A stretch of DNA of 64,000 nt, from positions 1 to 64,000 of the forward strand of contig NZ_JACOPP010000016.1 of assembly GCF_014287895.1 (NCBI RefSeq), given 5' to 3'. The stretch's first letter is position 1. Every line of letters starts with the position of its first letter. The position numbers were made by a program, and so were the translations under genes. Positions 42,246-50,836 of this stretch are shown here, piece by piece. The notes under the pieces are model-generated. The model saw only the letters and a list, made by a program, of their open reading frames with translations. It searched no databases and had not been told where the DNA came from. This stretch comes from Lawsonibacter hominis (GTDB taxonomy: Bacteria; Bacillota; Clostridia; Oscillospirales; Oscillospiraceae).

Positions 42246-42749
42246 TCAGTTCAGGGCTTTTTCAAAGCAGGGGTAAGGCAGCGGCCTGCCGTGGAGACGG
42301 ATCTCGCCCACTTTGGTAAACCCCCGGCTGAGAATGAGCGCCTGCATGCGGAGGTTGAGACGGTACGTGTCGATGCGCAGGGCGGAAAGGCCCCGCTGCC
42401 GGGCCAGCTCCTCCGCAAAGGCGAAAAAGGCCCGGCCCACGCCCTGCCGCTGGAAGGCCGGATCCACGGCCATGCGGTGAATCACCACCGCCGGGGGCGC
42501 GGTGGCCCAGGGCAGCGGGGCATACTCCGGCGCTTCGGCGGTGTTGATACACGCCGCGCCCGCCAGTACGCCGCCCGACCGGGCGGCGTACAGCTCGCCC
42601 CGCGCCAGATCGTCTGCGTAGAAGTCCCGGGTGGGGTAGTCCTCCCCCCACTGGGGGTTGCCCAGCTCGTTCATATGTGCCACCGCCCGGCGCACCAGAA
42701 GCCAGACCACGTCCAGCTCTTCGGCCCGGGCGGGCCGTATCTCGATCAT
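42246..42749 (-). CDS. GNAT-family N-acetyltransferase
   Basis: 167 residues. Acetyl-CoA-binding motif A is VIHRMAVDPAFQRQGVGRAFFAFAEELA (about residues 89-116) with the Q-x-x-G-V-G loop. The N-terminus IEIRPARAEELDVVWLLV and the C-terminal ILSRGFTKVGEIRL are typical. Substrate unknown. Separate from its neighbours by about 35-50 bases. Confidence 0.9.
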   Translation of the reverse strand: MIEIRPARAEELDVVWLLVRRAVAHMNELGNPQWGEDYPTRDFYADDLARGELYAARSGGVLAGAACINTAEAPEYAPLPWATAPPAVVIHRMAVDPAFQRQGVGRAFFAFAEELARQRGLSALRIDTYRLNLRMQALILSRGFTKVGEIRLHGRPLPYPCFEKALN

Positions 42750-42783
42750 AGATTTGCTCCTTTGTACCGGCTGCGGCGGGCGG

Positions 42784-43572
42784 TCATTCCGCCGGGGGCG
42801 TGGGCCCCAGGGCGTTGTGCAGCTCCGGCGTGATGGCGCCCCGGAACAGGCGCACCGCGTAGCGGTGCAGATCCTCCAGCTTGCCGGGCACCGAGTCGGC
42901 GCTCAGGCTGCCGTTGGCGGAGAGGTCCTCATCCAGGATAAATTTGACCTCCTTGTCGGTCTTGCCGCCCCCCAGCAGGCCGGGGCCTGCGTGGAGCTTC
43001 ATGCGGTAGCCGCCGGCCAGAGCGCTCTCCACGTCCACGGCACATTTGCTCACATCGGTCTCCTCCACGTCGGGCTCCCCCAGAATGCCCAGATAGGGCT
43101 CCCGGATCAGATCGTCCCAAAGCAGCTCCTCCAGCCCCAGGGCCCGGCGGGAAAATGCGTTGACATACCGCAGGCCGATGCGCTCGAAAAAGGCGGGCTG
43201 GTAGATCTGGATAAACTGGGCCAGGGGCTTGTCCAGCCGGGCGGCAAAGTCCTCCCAGCGCTGGTAGCGCAGGGTGGACAGCGCGATGAAGCTGCTGGTC
43301 AGATTCAGCTTCCATTTTCCATCGGCGGAGACGAAGTTGTAGTTGGTAATGGGCGCCTGGGGCTCCAGCGCAGGCGTGGGGCCCGGCTTTACCTTGGGGG
43401 GCAGCTGCTCCTGACGGGCCATATAGCGGGGGAAGTCGTGACGCACCGCCTCCTGAAACTCGGCGGGGTCCTTGGCACCGATGTTCAGAATCGTGGGGAA
43501 GCGCAGCTGGCAGATGACCTCCACCAGCGGGGACCGGGCATATTGACAGCGGTCGTATTCGGCGAACAGCAT
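42784..43572 (-). CDS. TIGR04255 family protein
   Basis: 262 residues, starting MLFAEYDRCQYARSPLVEVICQLRFP, the diagnostic beginning of the TIGR04255 family, whose function is unknown and which is patchily distributed. Further matches are PAFFERIGLRYVNAF (about 135) and a closing segment with FRGAITPELHNALG. No membrane segment or signal. The ATG at 43572 has AGGAG ten bases upstream; the in-frame ATG at 43638 is less likely. Confidence 0.8.
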   Translation of the reverse strand: MLFAEYDRCQYARSPLVEVICQLRFPTILNIGAKDPAEFQEAVRHDFPRYMARQEQLPPKVKPGPTPALEPQAPITNYNFVSADGKWKLNLTSSFIALSTLRYQRWEDFAARLDKPLAQFIQIYQPAFFERIGLRYVNAFSRRALGLEELLWDDLIREPYLGILGEPDVEETDVSKCAVDVESALAGGYRMKLHAGPGLLGGGKTDKEVKFILDEDLSANGSLSADSVPGKLEDLHRYAVRLFRGAITPELHNALGPTPPAE

Positions 43573-43700
43573 GTTCCATACCGCTCCTTCCTGTGTGGGT
43601 TTCTTCTTTATTGTATCCCCGAAAGCCCCGTCTGTCAAACCGGTTGCGCCGATTTGTGCGGTGTGCTATCATCCAAATAAGAACGAAAGGAGGAGAGCCT

Positions 43701-44579
43701 GTGCATCTCACGCTGCAGCACGGCGCATATCGCGCCCAGGTGGATACGATGGGAGGAGAGCTCATATCCTGCCGGGACGGACAGGGACTGGAATACATCT
43801 GGCAGGGGGACGCCGCCGTCTGGCCGGGCCGTAACCCGCTGCTGTTCCCGATCGTGGGCGCTCTGGCGGACGCAACGGTCTGCTTCGCGGGCAGGGCATA
43901 CCGTATGCAGCGCCATGGGTTTGCCCGGCGGCAGGAGTTTGCGGTGACCGGGCACGGGGAAAACTGGGCGGAGCTGGAGCTGCGGGACAGCCCCGAGACC
44001 CGGGCGGCCTATCCCTACCCCTTCCGCCTGCGGGTGCGGCAGACGCTGGGCGAGGGCGGCTTCACCACTGCGGTCACGGTGGAGAACCCCGGACCGGCGG
44101 AGCTGCCCTTCTGCCTGGGGGCGCATACCGGCTTTTGCTGCCCCCTGCTGCCGGGAGAACGGTTTGAAGACTATGAGCTGGTTTTTGCACAGCCCGAGAC
44201 CTGCCCCGCCCTGATCCCGAAGGGAGGGGGGCTGGATCGGGGCCGCACCGCGCCCGGTCTGGAGAATGCCCGGGTCCTGCCCCTGCGGTACGAGACGTTC
44301 GATGCGCTGGATACCCTGGTGTTCGAGGGGCTGCGCTCCCGGTCGGTCACCCTGCGGCACCGGACGGCGGGGCGGGGCGTGCGCGTGGACTTTTCCGGCT
44401 TTCCGGTGCTGGCCCTGTGGACCATGCCGGACAAACACGCCCCATACCTGTGCATCGAGCCCTGGCACGGCTGCCCCCACATGGAGGGGGAGGGGACGGA
44501 ATTCACCGATAAGGCGTACTGCATCCGACTGGCGCCGGGAGCGGCGCGGACCCTGTCCTACCGGGTGGCGCTGCTCTGA
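43701..44579 (+). CDS. aldose 1-epimerase family protein (LacX-like)
   Basis: 292 residues from a GTG with AAAGGAGGAG upstream. It has the galactose-mutarotase fold pattern: DTMGGELISCR near the start, NPLLFPIVGAL, HGFARRQEF (His in the active site), GAHTGF with the second active His, and CIEPWHGCPHMEG. The LacX group acts on unknown sugars or sugar phosphates. Divergent from the TIGR04255 gene. Confidence 0.88.
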   Translation: MHLTLQHGAYRAQVDTMGGELISCRDGQGLEYIWQGDAAVWPGRNPLLFPIVGALADATVCFAGRAYRMQRHGFARRQEFAVTGHGENWAELELRDSPETRAAYPYPFRLRVRQTLGEGGFTTAVTVENPGPAELPFCLGAHTGFCCPLLPGERFEDYELVFAQPETCPALIPKGGGLDRGRTAPGLENARVLPLRYETFDALDTLVFEGLRSRSVTLRHRTAGRGVRVDFSGFPVLALWTMPDKHAPYLCIEPWHGCPHMEGEGTEFTDKAYCIRLAPGAARTLSYRVALL

Positions 44580-44625
44580 ACGGGGGTCGGAGCTCGCGCG
44601 GGGCCCTGGCCGTCATGCATCCCCC

Positions 44626-44649
44626 TGTCGAAAAAGGCCTTTTTCGACA
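44626..44649. repeat. 24-bp perfect palindrome
   Basis: TGTCGAAAAAGGCC followed by TTTTTCGACA forms a perfect palindrome with no loop, just before the terminator of the aldose epimerase gene and about 94 bases before dpaA. Confidence 0.65.
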
Positions 44650-44654
44650 AGCTC

Positions 44655-44681
44655 AGGCGGACCCGCAAGGGCCCGCCTTTT
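44655..44681 (+). terminator. intrinsic terminator after the aldose epimerase gene
   Basis: AGGCGG-A-CCC pairs with GGG-C-CCGCCT around GCAA, then TTTT. It separates the epimerase from dpaA. Confidence 0.7.
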
Positions 44682-44742
44682 CTGCACCCTTTTCGGGCCC
44701 GGGAATAGGATGAAACAGTCACGGATATCGGAGGGGAGTGCC

Positions 44743-45145
44743 ATGAGAAACGAATTGAATCTATGGGTGATCGGAGGCGACATGCGCCAGGCCAAACTGG
44801 CCGAGCTGCTGGCCGACGACGGTCACACGGTACACGCCTTTGCGCTGGAACAGCTGGGCAAACTTCCCGGCGTGCTGCCGGAGGAGAGCCTGGAGGGCGT
44901 GGCGCTGGCCGACTGCGTGGTGCTGCCCCTGCCGGTGGCAGGGGAGGGCACCCTGCTGAATGCGCCGCTTGCCGCAGGACGCCACCCCCTGGCCCTGGTA
45001 CTGGACGCGCTGCGGCCGGGGCAGGTGATCTGCGCCGGAATGGTCTCGCCCCAGACGGCCTCTATGGCTGCGGACCGGGGGCTGACCCTCCACGACTATT
45101 TCCGGCGGGAGGAACTGGCGGTAGCCAACGCGGTGCCCACCGCAG
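44743..45145 (+). pseudogene. dpaA: N-terminal half of dipicolinate synthase A, split by element 2
   Basis: DpaA (SpoVFA) with DpaB makes dipicolinic acid from a lysine-pathway intermediate in the sporulating mother cell. This half has ATG 44743 with GGAGGGGAG upstream and encodes LWVIGGDMRQAKLAELLADDG through HDYFRREELAVANAVPTA, the usual first third. After the 16-base repeat at 45130-45145 the frame runs into element 2 and reads about 100 unrelated residues to a stop at 45453, overlapping the recombinase gene. The C-half at 55038 continues exactly with EGAIQIAMEELPITIHG. B. subtilis SpoVFA has NSIPTVEG at the same place, confirming the join. Confidence 0.92.
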
Positions 45146-45160
45146 CAGTGATAGGACACG
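45115..45160. other. left attachment junction of element 2 (attL)
   Basis: The repeat GCGGTGCCCACCGCAG at 45130-45145 recurs at 55038-55053. Its core GCGGTG-CC-CACCGC is a palindrome. On the element side GGACAC lies at 45154-45159, 17.5-22.5 bp from the central CC. At the other end GTGTCC (55022-55027) lies at exactly the mirror distance. The joined attP is therefore symmetric about the CC crossover. Confidence 0.88.
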
Positions 45161-45224
45161 GGCGGGGCGCATATCCTCTTGGTGCCGGTCAGGCGGCGGA
45201 AAAGAAGAAAGGGGGGGAGGGCCC

Positions 45225-46820
45225 ATGGGTCCGGCGGAACAGGGAAAACACAGGGACGGCGGCGCCCTGCGGGTGGCGGCCTACTGCCGGGTCTCCACAG
45301 AGAAGGAGGATCAGCTCAATTCTCTGTCTGCCCAGCGGCAATTTTTTCAGCGTTACATTACGGAGCATCCGCAGTGGTCGCTTGTGGACGTGTTCGCGGA
45401 TGAGGGACTGTCCGGGACCTCGGTCCGGCGCCGGCTCCGGTTTGCGGAGATGATCCGGCGGGCGATGGACGGGGAAATCGACCTGATCCTGACCAAAGAG
45501 GTCTCGCGCTTTGCCCGCAATACGGTGGACGCGCTCCAGGTCACCCGGCAGCTCAAGGAGAAGGGGGTGGGCGTGCTTTTTCTCAACGACAACATCGACA
45601 CACGGGAAAACGACGGGGAATTCCGGCTGACCATCATGGCCAGCGTGGCCCAGGAGGAGAGCCGAAAGGTGTCGGAGCGGACCCGGTGGGGACAGCTCCA
45701 GGCCATGAAGCGGGGCGTGGCCTTCGGCAACGACTCGCTGTACGGCTATACGCTCCGGGCGGGACGGCTTACCATCCGGCCGGAGCAGGCGGAGGTGGTC
45801 CGGACCGTCTACCGCAGCTTCCTGGAGGAGGGCAAGGGGGCCCACGCCATCGCGCGGGCGCTGACGGAGGCCGGGGTCCGCCCCCCGCTCCGGGCCGGCG
45901 GAGCGTGGTCCGCCACGATGGTGCTGCGCATGCTGCGCAACGAAAAATACTGCGGCGACCTGCTGCAGAAAAAGTACCGGACCACCGACTATCTGACCCA
46001 CCGCAAGGTCCCCAACGACGGGACGGAAGCGCAGTTCTGCCTGCGGGACCACCACGAGGCCATCGTCAGCCGGACGCAGTTCGAGGCCGTGCAGGCGGAG
46101 CTGGCCCGGCGGGCGGGCCTGGCGGCGGACAAGGGCAGGTTTTCCGCCCGCTACTGGTATTCCGGGAAGATCCGCTGCGGGGCCTGCGGAAAAAGCTTTA
46201 CCCTGAAGCGGACGCGCCGGGCGGACGGGACGGAATACCAGCGTTTTGTCTGCCGGGGGCGATTGGAGGGCGGGCATGCCTGCCGGATGCGGGCGGTGCC
46301 CGCGCAGGACCTTCTTGCCTGTGCCCGCGGGGTGCTGCGGGCAATTGGCCTGGACGGCCGGGCCGTCACGGAGGAGCTGGTGCGGGCGCTGGAGCGGCCG
46401 CAGCCGGACGCCGCCGGCGGGGCGGAGCCGATCCGCAGGGCCTTGCAGCGCAGGACGGAGCGAAAGGAACGGGCCCTGGAGGCATTCCTGGACGGCGACC
46501 TTGCCGGCGGCGATATGCGCCGCATGGTGGAGCGGTACGAGGAGGAGATGAAACAGCTGCAGGAGCAGCTGGAGCGGCTGGAGCAACAGGGGGCGGACGC
46601 TGAAGAGACCGGGGCGGAGCGCCGGGCCCGGGTGGCGGAGCTGGCGGAGCGGGAGCTGGCGGGCTCGGACGCGGTCCTGGACGAGGCGATCCGGCGCATC
46701 ACGGTTTATCCGGAGCAGCTTCTCGTTGAGGTGGCGGAGCTGCCCGTCGTCTTTCGGGTCTGTACCGGAGGGGGCGTTCCGGCGGGGGACGGCCCGCCGC
46801 AGGATACTGCTTGCAAATAA
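45225..46820 (+). CDS. large serine recombinase of element 2
   Basis: 531 residues. The resolvase domain has the catalytic serine in AAYCRVSTEKEDQL (about 17-30) and TKEVSRFARNTVDAL. The recombinase domain spans about 175-290 (GYTLRAGRLTIRPEQAEVV). A zinc ribbon has CGACGKSF and CRGRLEGGHAC. A long charged coiled coil (about 420-500) precedes the C-terminus. It appears intact. GGGGGGAGG lies just before the ATG. It differs clearly from the element 1 recombinase (no DUF4368 ending), so the two elements are of separate origin. Likely excises or integrates element 2 at the dpaA site. Confidence 0.92.
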   Translation: MGPAEQGKHRDGGALRVAAYCRVSTEKEDQLNSLSAQRQFFQRYITEHPQWSLVDVFADEGLSGTSVRRRLRFAEMIRRAMDGEIDLILTKEVSRFARNTVDALQVTRQLKEKGVGVLFLNDNIDTRENDGEFRLTIMASVAQEESRKVSERTRWGQLQAMKRGVAFGNDSLYGYTLRAGRLTIRPEQAEVVRTVYRSFLEEGKGAHAIARALTEAGVRPPLRAGGAWSATMVLRMLRNEKYCGDLLQKKYRTTDYLTHRKVPNDGTEAQFCLRDHHEAIVSRTQFEAVQAELARRAGLAADKGRFSARYWYSGKIRCGACGKSFTLKRTRRADGTEYQRFVCRGRLEGGHACRMRAVPAQDLLACARGVLRAIGLDGRAVTEELVRALERPQPDAAGGAEPIRRALQRRTERKERALEAFLDGDLAGGDMRRMVERYEEEMKQLQEQLERLEQQGADAEETGAERRARVAELAERELAGSDAVLDEAIRRITVYPEQLLVEVAELPVVFRVCTGGGVPAGDGPPQDTACK

Positions 46821-46879
46821 TAATCAGACATTGTAAGATAAAGAACACAAAACGCGGATATGGGAAAGGAGCGTGCCGG

Positions 46880-48691
46880 ATGGATCTGCTGCAAAGTGTT
46901 ATGAATTCCTCCTCCCACGCAATGTTTACGCTGGACCGGGAGGGGATCATCACACACATCAACCGGCAGGCAAAAAACCGGTTTGGACTGTTCAATCACA
47001 GCCAGTATTCCCATGCGGCCGGGCGGCTGGAGCCGGGGGACCTGGTGATCGTGGCGGACAGCGCCATCGGCGCCGACGATGGGAATCTGCGTCCCGCCGA
47101 TCTGGAACGCCTGGGCATTCAGGATAGGAAGATCCGCTCCGGCGATATGTTTGTGGCCATCGGCGCTTTTGACCTGCCTGGGAGCAAGCCGGCCTATAAA
47201 TTCCTGCCCGGCAGGGATGCGGACGTCCTGCGCCTGGAGTCGGTCCATCAAGGGACCGCGGTCCGGGCGTCCATCGGCAACCGGATCGCTTTGGCGGCGG
47301 TGGGAGAGACCGAATACGTCATCCGCTATTTTCGCTCCATCGGACAGATTGTGGTGATCGACGGCAAGACGGGGCAGGTGAAATTTTGGCAGGAAAACGG
47401 CTACTCCGCCCGAAGGGAGGGCGTGGGCAACCTGCTGCGGGGCGGGGCGTACATCGCAAAGAGCCCCGACTTCGAGATCAAGGTCGAGGGCTATCATTTT
47501 CGGGAATTTTTTGAGGGCGAACGCTTTGAACGCCATCTGGCACAGGTGATGAGCGGCCAGGTGCCGCAGTACGAGGATATGGAGTACGAGATCAACGGCT
47601 TTGAGCTGATCGCCTCCATCCTGCCGGTGCCCGGCGGCGCGCTGCCGGAGAGCGTGATCGTGAAGTTCCGGAACATTGAGGATATCCGGGTCACGATCAT
47701 GGAGCGAAACAACGCCATCAAGTCCGCAGAGCGGAAATACCGGGAGACGGAGCGCAGCGTGCGGCCGGATGAAAACGCCTTTGCCGCGCTGTTCGGCATC
47801 GGCACCGCCACGGCCTCGGCCCGGCACCATGCCTATAAGCTCTCCCAGCTGGACTGCAACGTGCTCATCACCGGCGAGAGCGGTACGGGGAAATCCTTCC
47901 TGGCCCGGGCGATCCACCAGGCGCAGCCCCGCAAGGGGCCCTTCGTCACCGTGGACTGCTCCACCATTGCGCCGACCCTGTTTGAAAGCGAGATGTTCGG
48001 TTATGTGGGCGGCGCGTTTACCGGCGCCAGTCCCAAGGGAAAGGCCGGATTCTTTGAGGAGGCCGACGGGGGCACCATTTTTCTGGACGAGATCGGCGAG
48101 ATCCCGCTGAATATCCAGGCCAAGCTGCTCAACGTGATCCAGAACAAGGTGGTCTGCCGGGTGGGCTCCACCAAGATGGTGCCGGTGGACGTGCGCATCC
48201 TGGCCGCCACCAACCGCAATCTGAAGGAGGATGTGGCCGCCGGGCGCTTCCGCCAGGACCTGTACTACCGGCTCAGCGCCTTTTCTCTGGAGCTGCCGCC
48301 CCTGCGCAGCTGTCCGGAGGACATCTGCTTTATCATCGACAACCTGATGGAAAAGATCCAGCAGAAATACGGTGTGACCAGAAAGAATTTGTCCGGCGAG
48401 GCCTTCAGCAAGCTGATCGCCTATGATTGGCCCGGCAACATCCGCGAGCTGGAAAACGTGCTGGAGAGCGCCGTAGCCCTGTCCGAGTCGGACATCATCT
48501 ACGCCGAGCAGATCCGCCTGGAGAGCGAGCCGGTGCGAATGGGGCTGAAGGAGCGGCTGAAGATCGAAGAAGAAAAGATCATCCGGCAGACGCTGGCCCA
48601 GTGCGGCGGCAGCCGGAGCCGGGCCATGGAGCAGCTGGGGCTGTCCAAAACGGTGTTCTATGGAAAATTGAAGGAATACCAGATCGAATGA
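46880..48691 (+). CDS. sigma-54-dependent activator of element 2
   Basis: 603 residues. The N-terminal sensory region (about 1-310) has PAS-like segments (SSSHAMFTLDREGIITHINRQ, and FRSIGQIVVIDGKTGQVKFW farther on). The AAA+ domain carries Walker A GESGTGKS, the sigma-54 loop GAFTGA, Walker B GGTIFLDEIGE and RLSAFSLELPPL. The Fis-type C-terminal helix-turn-helix includes SRSRAMEQLGLSKTVFYGKL. The GAFTGA motif shows it can activate sigma-54 polymerase. A matching promoter lies 200 bases downstream, before dapF. Different from the element 1 activator in sensor and length. Confidence 0.92.
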   Translation: MDLLQSVMNSSSHAMFTLDREGIITHINRQAKNRFGLFNHSQYSHAAGRLEPGDLVIVADSAIGADDGNLRPADLERLGIQDRKIRSGDMFVAIGAFDLPGSKPAYKFLPGRDADVLRLESVHQGTAVRASIGNRIALAAVGETEYVIRYFRSIGQIVVIDGKTGQVKFWQENGYSARREGVGNLLRGGAYIAKSPDFEIKVEGYHFREFFEGERFERHLAQVMSGQVPQYEDMEYEINGFELIASILPVPGGALPESVIVKFRNIEDIRVTIMERNNAIKSAERKYRETERSVRPDENAFAALFGIGTATASARHHAYKLSQLDCNVLITGESGTGKSFLARAIHQAQPRKGPFVTVDCSTIAPTLFESEMFGYVGGAFTGASPKGKAGFFEEADGGTIFLDEIGEIPLNIQAKLLNVIQNKVVCRVGSTKMVPVDVRILAATNRNLKEDVAAGRFRQDLYYRLSAFSLELPPLRSCPEDICFIIDNLMEKIQQKYGVTRKNLSGEAFSKLIAYDWPGNIRELENVLESAVALSESDIIYAEQIRLESEPVRMGLKERLKIEEEKIIRQTLAQCGGSRSRAMEQLGLSKTVFYGKLKEYQIE

Positions 48692-48715
48692 GCCGAGACG
48701 CTGTCAAAGAGAAAG

Positions 48716-48761
48716 AGGTTCTGATTTCGGGAAAAGGAGTCCCGAAATCAGAACCTTTTTT
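48716..48761 (+). terminator. intrinsic terminator after the activator gene
   Basis: AGGTTCTGATTTCGGG (48716-48731) pairs perfectly with 48741-48756 around a 9-base loop, ending in TTTTTT. It separates the regulator from the operon it probably controls. Confidence 0.92.
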
Positions 48762-48893
48762 GTGGGGCGAAAGGGACGTGCCGGCGTTATCCGGGGGCGA
48801 GACGACAGGAAGCGGCCTGGAGATGGGCGATATAGACAAAAGGCAGGGCAGGCCATTTGCTCTTTCAGACAAAAATAAGCGGCATGCGGAGCT

Positions 48894-48909
48894 TGGCAGA
48901 GAATTTGCA
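48894..48909 (+). promoter_or_regulatory. sigma-54 promoter upstream of dapF
   Basis: TGGCAGAGAATTTGCA: TGGCAG (one change from consensus), five bases, TTGCA. The expected start is near 48921, about 40 bases before the dapF ATG. Probably activated by the adjacent sigma-54 regulator. Confidence 0.8.
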
Positions 48910-48961
48910 CATAGAATGGGCAGAAGCCGACGGGGTCGGAACGAAAGGAGCGTGTCATTCC

Positions 48962-49801
48962 ATGCAGTTTTGGAAAATGAACGGGGCGGGCAATGATTTT
49001 ATCATCATCGACAATATCCGGGAGCAGATCCCCGTGGAGCGGTTCGGGGACCTGGCCAGGCTTCTGTGCGAGCGGCATCTGTCGATTGGCGCCGACGGAC
49101 TGATGGTGGTGGAGCCGGCCCGGGGGGACGCCGACTACCGGATGCTGTTTTACAACTCGGACGGCAGCCTGGGCGAGATGTGCGGCAACGGCGCCCGCTG
49201 TATCTGCCGCTACGGCTATGAAAACCGCCTGGCCGGCGAGGTGCAGCGGGTCGAGACCACCGCAGGCCTGGTCACCGGCCGCAGGATCGACCGGCGGCGG
49301 TATCAGATCCGCCTCAACGATCCCACGACCGTCAGGCTGAATGCGCCCATCGAGGTGGACGGGACGGTCTATGACTGCGCCTATGTGGAGCTGGGGAACC
49401 CGGGCCTTCCCCATGCGGCAGTCCCGATTTCCGGACTCAGGGCGTATCCGGACCGGGCGCTGTTCGACCTGGGCCGGCGGATGCGGTATCACCCCGCGTT
49501 TCCCAAGGGCGCGAACGTAAACTTTTATGAGGTCACCGGACCCGACCAGGTCTATGAGCGCACCTACGAGCGGGGCGTGGAGGATTTTACCTACGCCTGC
49601 GGTACCGGCACCGGTTCGGTGGTCACGGTGCTGACGCTCCAGGGCAAGGTCAGCGGGACGGGGGTCCGCGTAACGATGCCCGGGGGCGAGCTCATCGTGG
49701 ATATCGACCGCCGGGGGAACGAGATCGAAAACCTGCTGCTGACCGGGCCCACCAATATTGTGGCCAAGGGCGAGGTCACCGACGAGGAGCTGTGCGATTA
49801 A
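48962..49801 (+). CDS. dapF: diaminopimelate epimerase
   Basis: 279 residues. It starts MQFWKMNGAGNDFIIIDN and keeps both catalytic cysteines, in MCGNGARC and ACGTGTGS. It converts LL- to meso-diaminopimelate without cofactors. Length is normal. GGAG is 11 bases upstream of the ATG. Placed under a sigma-54 promoter on an integrated element together with lysA, it may serve inducible diaminopimelate use or recycling rather than the housekeeping lysine route. That role is inferred. Confidence 0.93.
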   Translation: MQFWKMNGAGNDFIIIDNIREQIPVERFGDLARLLCERHLSIGADGLMVVEPARGDADYRMLFYNSDGSLGEMCGNGARCICRYGYENRLAGEVQRVETTAGLVTGRRIDRRRYQIRLNDPTTVRLNAPIEVDGTVYDCAYVELGNPGLPHAAVPISGLRAYPDRALFDLGRRMRYHPAFPKGANVNFYEVTGPDQVYERTYERGVEDFTYACGTGTGSVVTVLTLQGKVSGTGVRVTMPGGELIVDIDRRGNEIENLLLTGPTNIVAKGEVTDEELCD

Positions 49802-49861
49802 AGTGTATGTAGGTCCGTAAGGACGTTACATAAAAAGAACGCGCCGCAGGGTTGTCTGGGT

Positions 49862-49885
49862 ACCGGGAGAGTGCCCCCCGGTTTT
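49862..49885 (+). terminator. weak terminator hairpin after dapF
   Basis: ACCGGG (49862-49867) pairs with CCCGGT (49877-49882), followed by TTTT. Short stem, so read-through to the next genes is plausible. A less regular inverted repeat (ATGTAGGTCC against GGACGTTACAT) lies just before it at 49805-49832. Confidence 0.5.
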
Positions 49886-49926
49886 CGTTCAGCTGTGTGG
49901 TAAAAAAGAAATGGAGGAGTTCTATC

Positions 49927-50790
49927 ATGAAGCGTTTTCTAAAAAAAGTTGGATCAGCAGCTATCATCGCATGTATGGCACTTGGAATGATGGCCACCGC
50001 ATTGGCCGTATCCGGCACCGTGAGCAAGGACCTTTACTTCAACAACATCAAGGTCTCTTTGGACGGAAAGATGGTGGATCTCAAGGATGCAAACGGAATG
50101 GCCGTCGAGCCCTTTGCCATCGACGGCACGACGTACCTCCCCGTGCGCGCGGTGAGCGATGCCGCCGGCCTTGACGTTGAATGGGACCAGAAAAATCAGC
50201 AGGTCAAACTGTCCACGGGTACCGAAGGCATGACCACTCCCGCCATTTCGTCCTGCATCCTGGTCAAACCCCACGCGGACGGGGCGCCCGAGGCGACGGT
50301 CACTCTGTATGAAAACGACGGGAATTTCTGGAAGCAGGTCCTGACCACCGACGAGGCCTTCGTGGGCCGCAACGGCACCACGAGCGACAAGCACGAGGGC
50401 GACGGCTGCACGCCCCGGGGCATCTATACGCTGGGCCAGGCCTTCGGCGTGGCGGACGACCCCGGCAGCACCCGCGATTACCTGAAACTGACCGAGGATG
50501 AGTACTGGGTGGACGACCCCGAGAGCGAGTATTACAACCAGCTGGTCCGGGCCAGCGAGACCGGCGGCGTGGTCTGGGACAGCGCCGAGCACCTGATCGG
50601 CGAGACGGTGGCTTACGAGTACGCCGTCGCCATCGATTACAACAACTCCTGCACGCCCGGCAGCGGCTCCGCGATCTTCTTCCACTGCAGCACCGGAAAC
50701 GGGACGGCGGGCTGCGTGTCCGTGCCCCGCGACGTGATGGTGAAGATTCTTCAGACGCTCAAGGATGATACGCTTATCATCATCATGTAA
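49927..50790 (+). CDS. secreted L,D-transpeptidase-like protein with copper-amine-oxidase N-like domain
   Basis: 287 residues. A signal peptide covers about 1-27 (KKVGSAAIIACMALGMMATALA). The stalk domain with FAIDGTTYLPVRAVSDAAGLDVEWD (about 60-90) is the CuAO_N1 fold common in Firmicute surface proteins. The C-terminal YkuD-type domain has FFHCSTGNGTAGCVSVP with the catalytic cysteine (about residue 268). L,D-transpeptidases crosslink or modify peptidoglycan stems at diaminopimelate, which links it to the dapF and lysA genes around it. GGAGG supports the ATG. Confidence 0.85.
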   Translation: MKRFLKKVGSAAIIACMALGMMATALAVSGTVSKDLYFNNIKVSLDGKMVDLKDANGMAVEPFAIDGTTYLPVRAVSDAAGLDVEWDQKNQQVKLSTGTEGMTTPAISSCILVKPHADGAPEATVTLYENDGNFWKQVLTTDEAFVGRNGTTSDKHEGDGCTPRGIYTLGQAFGVADDPGSTRDYLKLTEDEYWVDDPESEYYNQLVRASETGGVVWDSAEHLIGETVAYEYAVAIDYNNSCTPGSGSAIFFHCSTGNGTAGCVSVPRDVMVKILQTLKDDTLIIIM

Positions 50791-50836
50791 GGCCCACTTA
50801 TTACCCAAAATATTCTTTTGAGAGGTAGAGAATGTA

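Noticed and set aside
44683..44720. A SigK or SigG promoter before dpaA
   Set aside because: An AATAGGATG-like -10 box is only a partial match and no clear -35 box is seen; sporulation control of dpaA rests on family knowledge, not on this sequence.
44743..45453. A 236-residue protein from the DpaA start running through the junction
   Set aside because: The last ~100 residues come from element 2 in a frame antagonistic to the recombinase gene; it is a read-through of a truncated dpaA.
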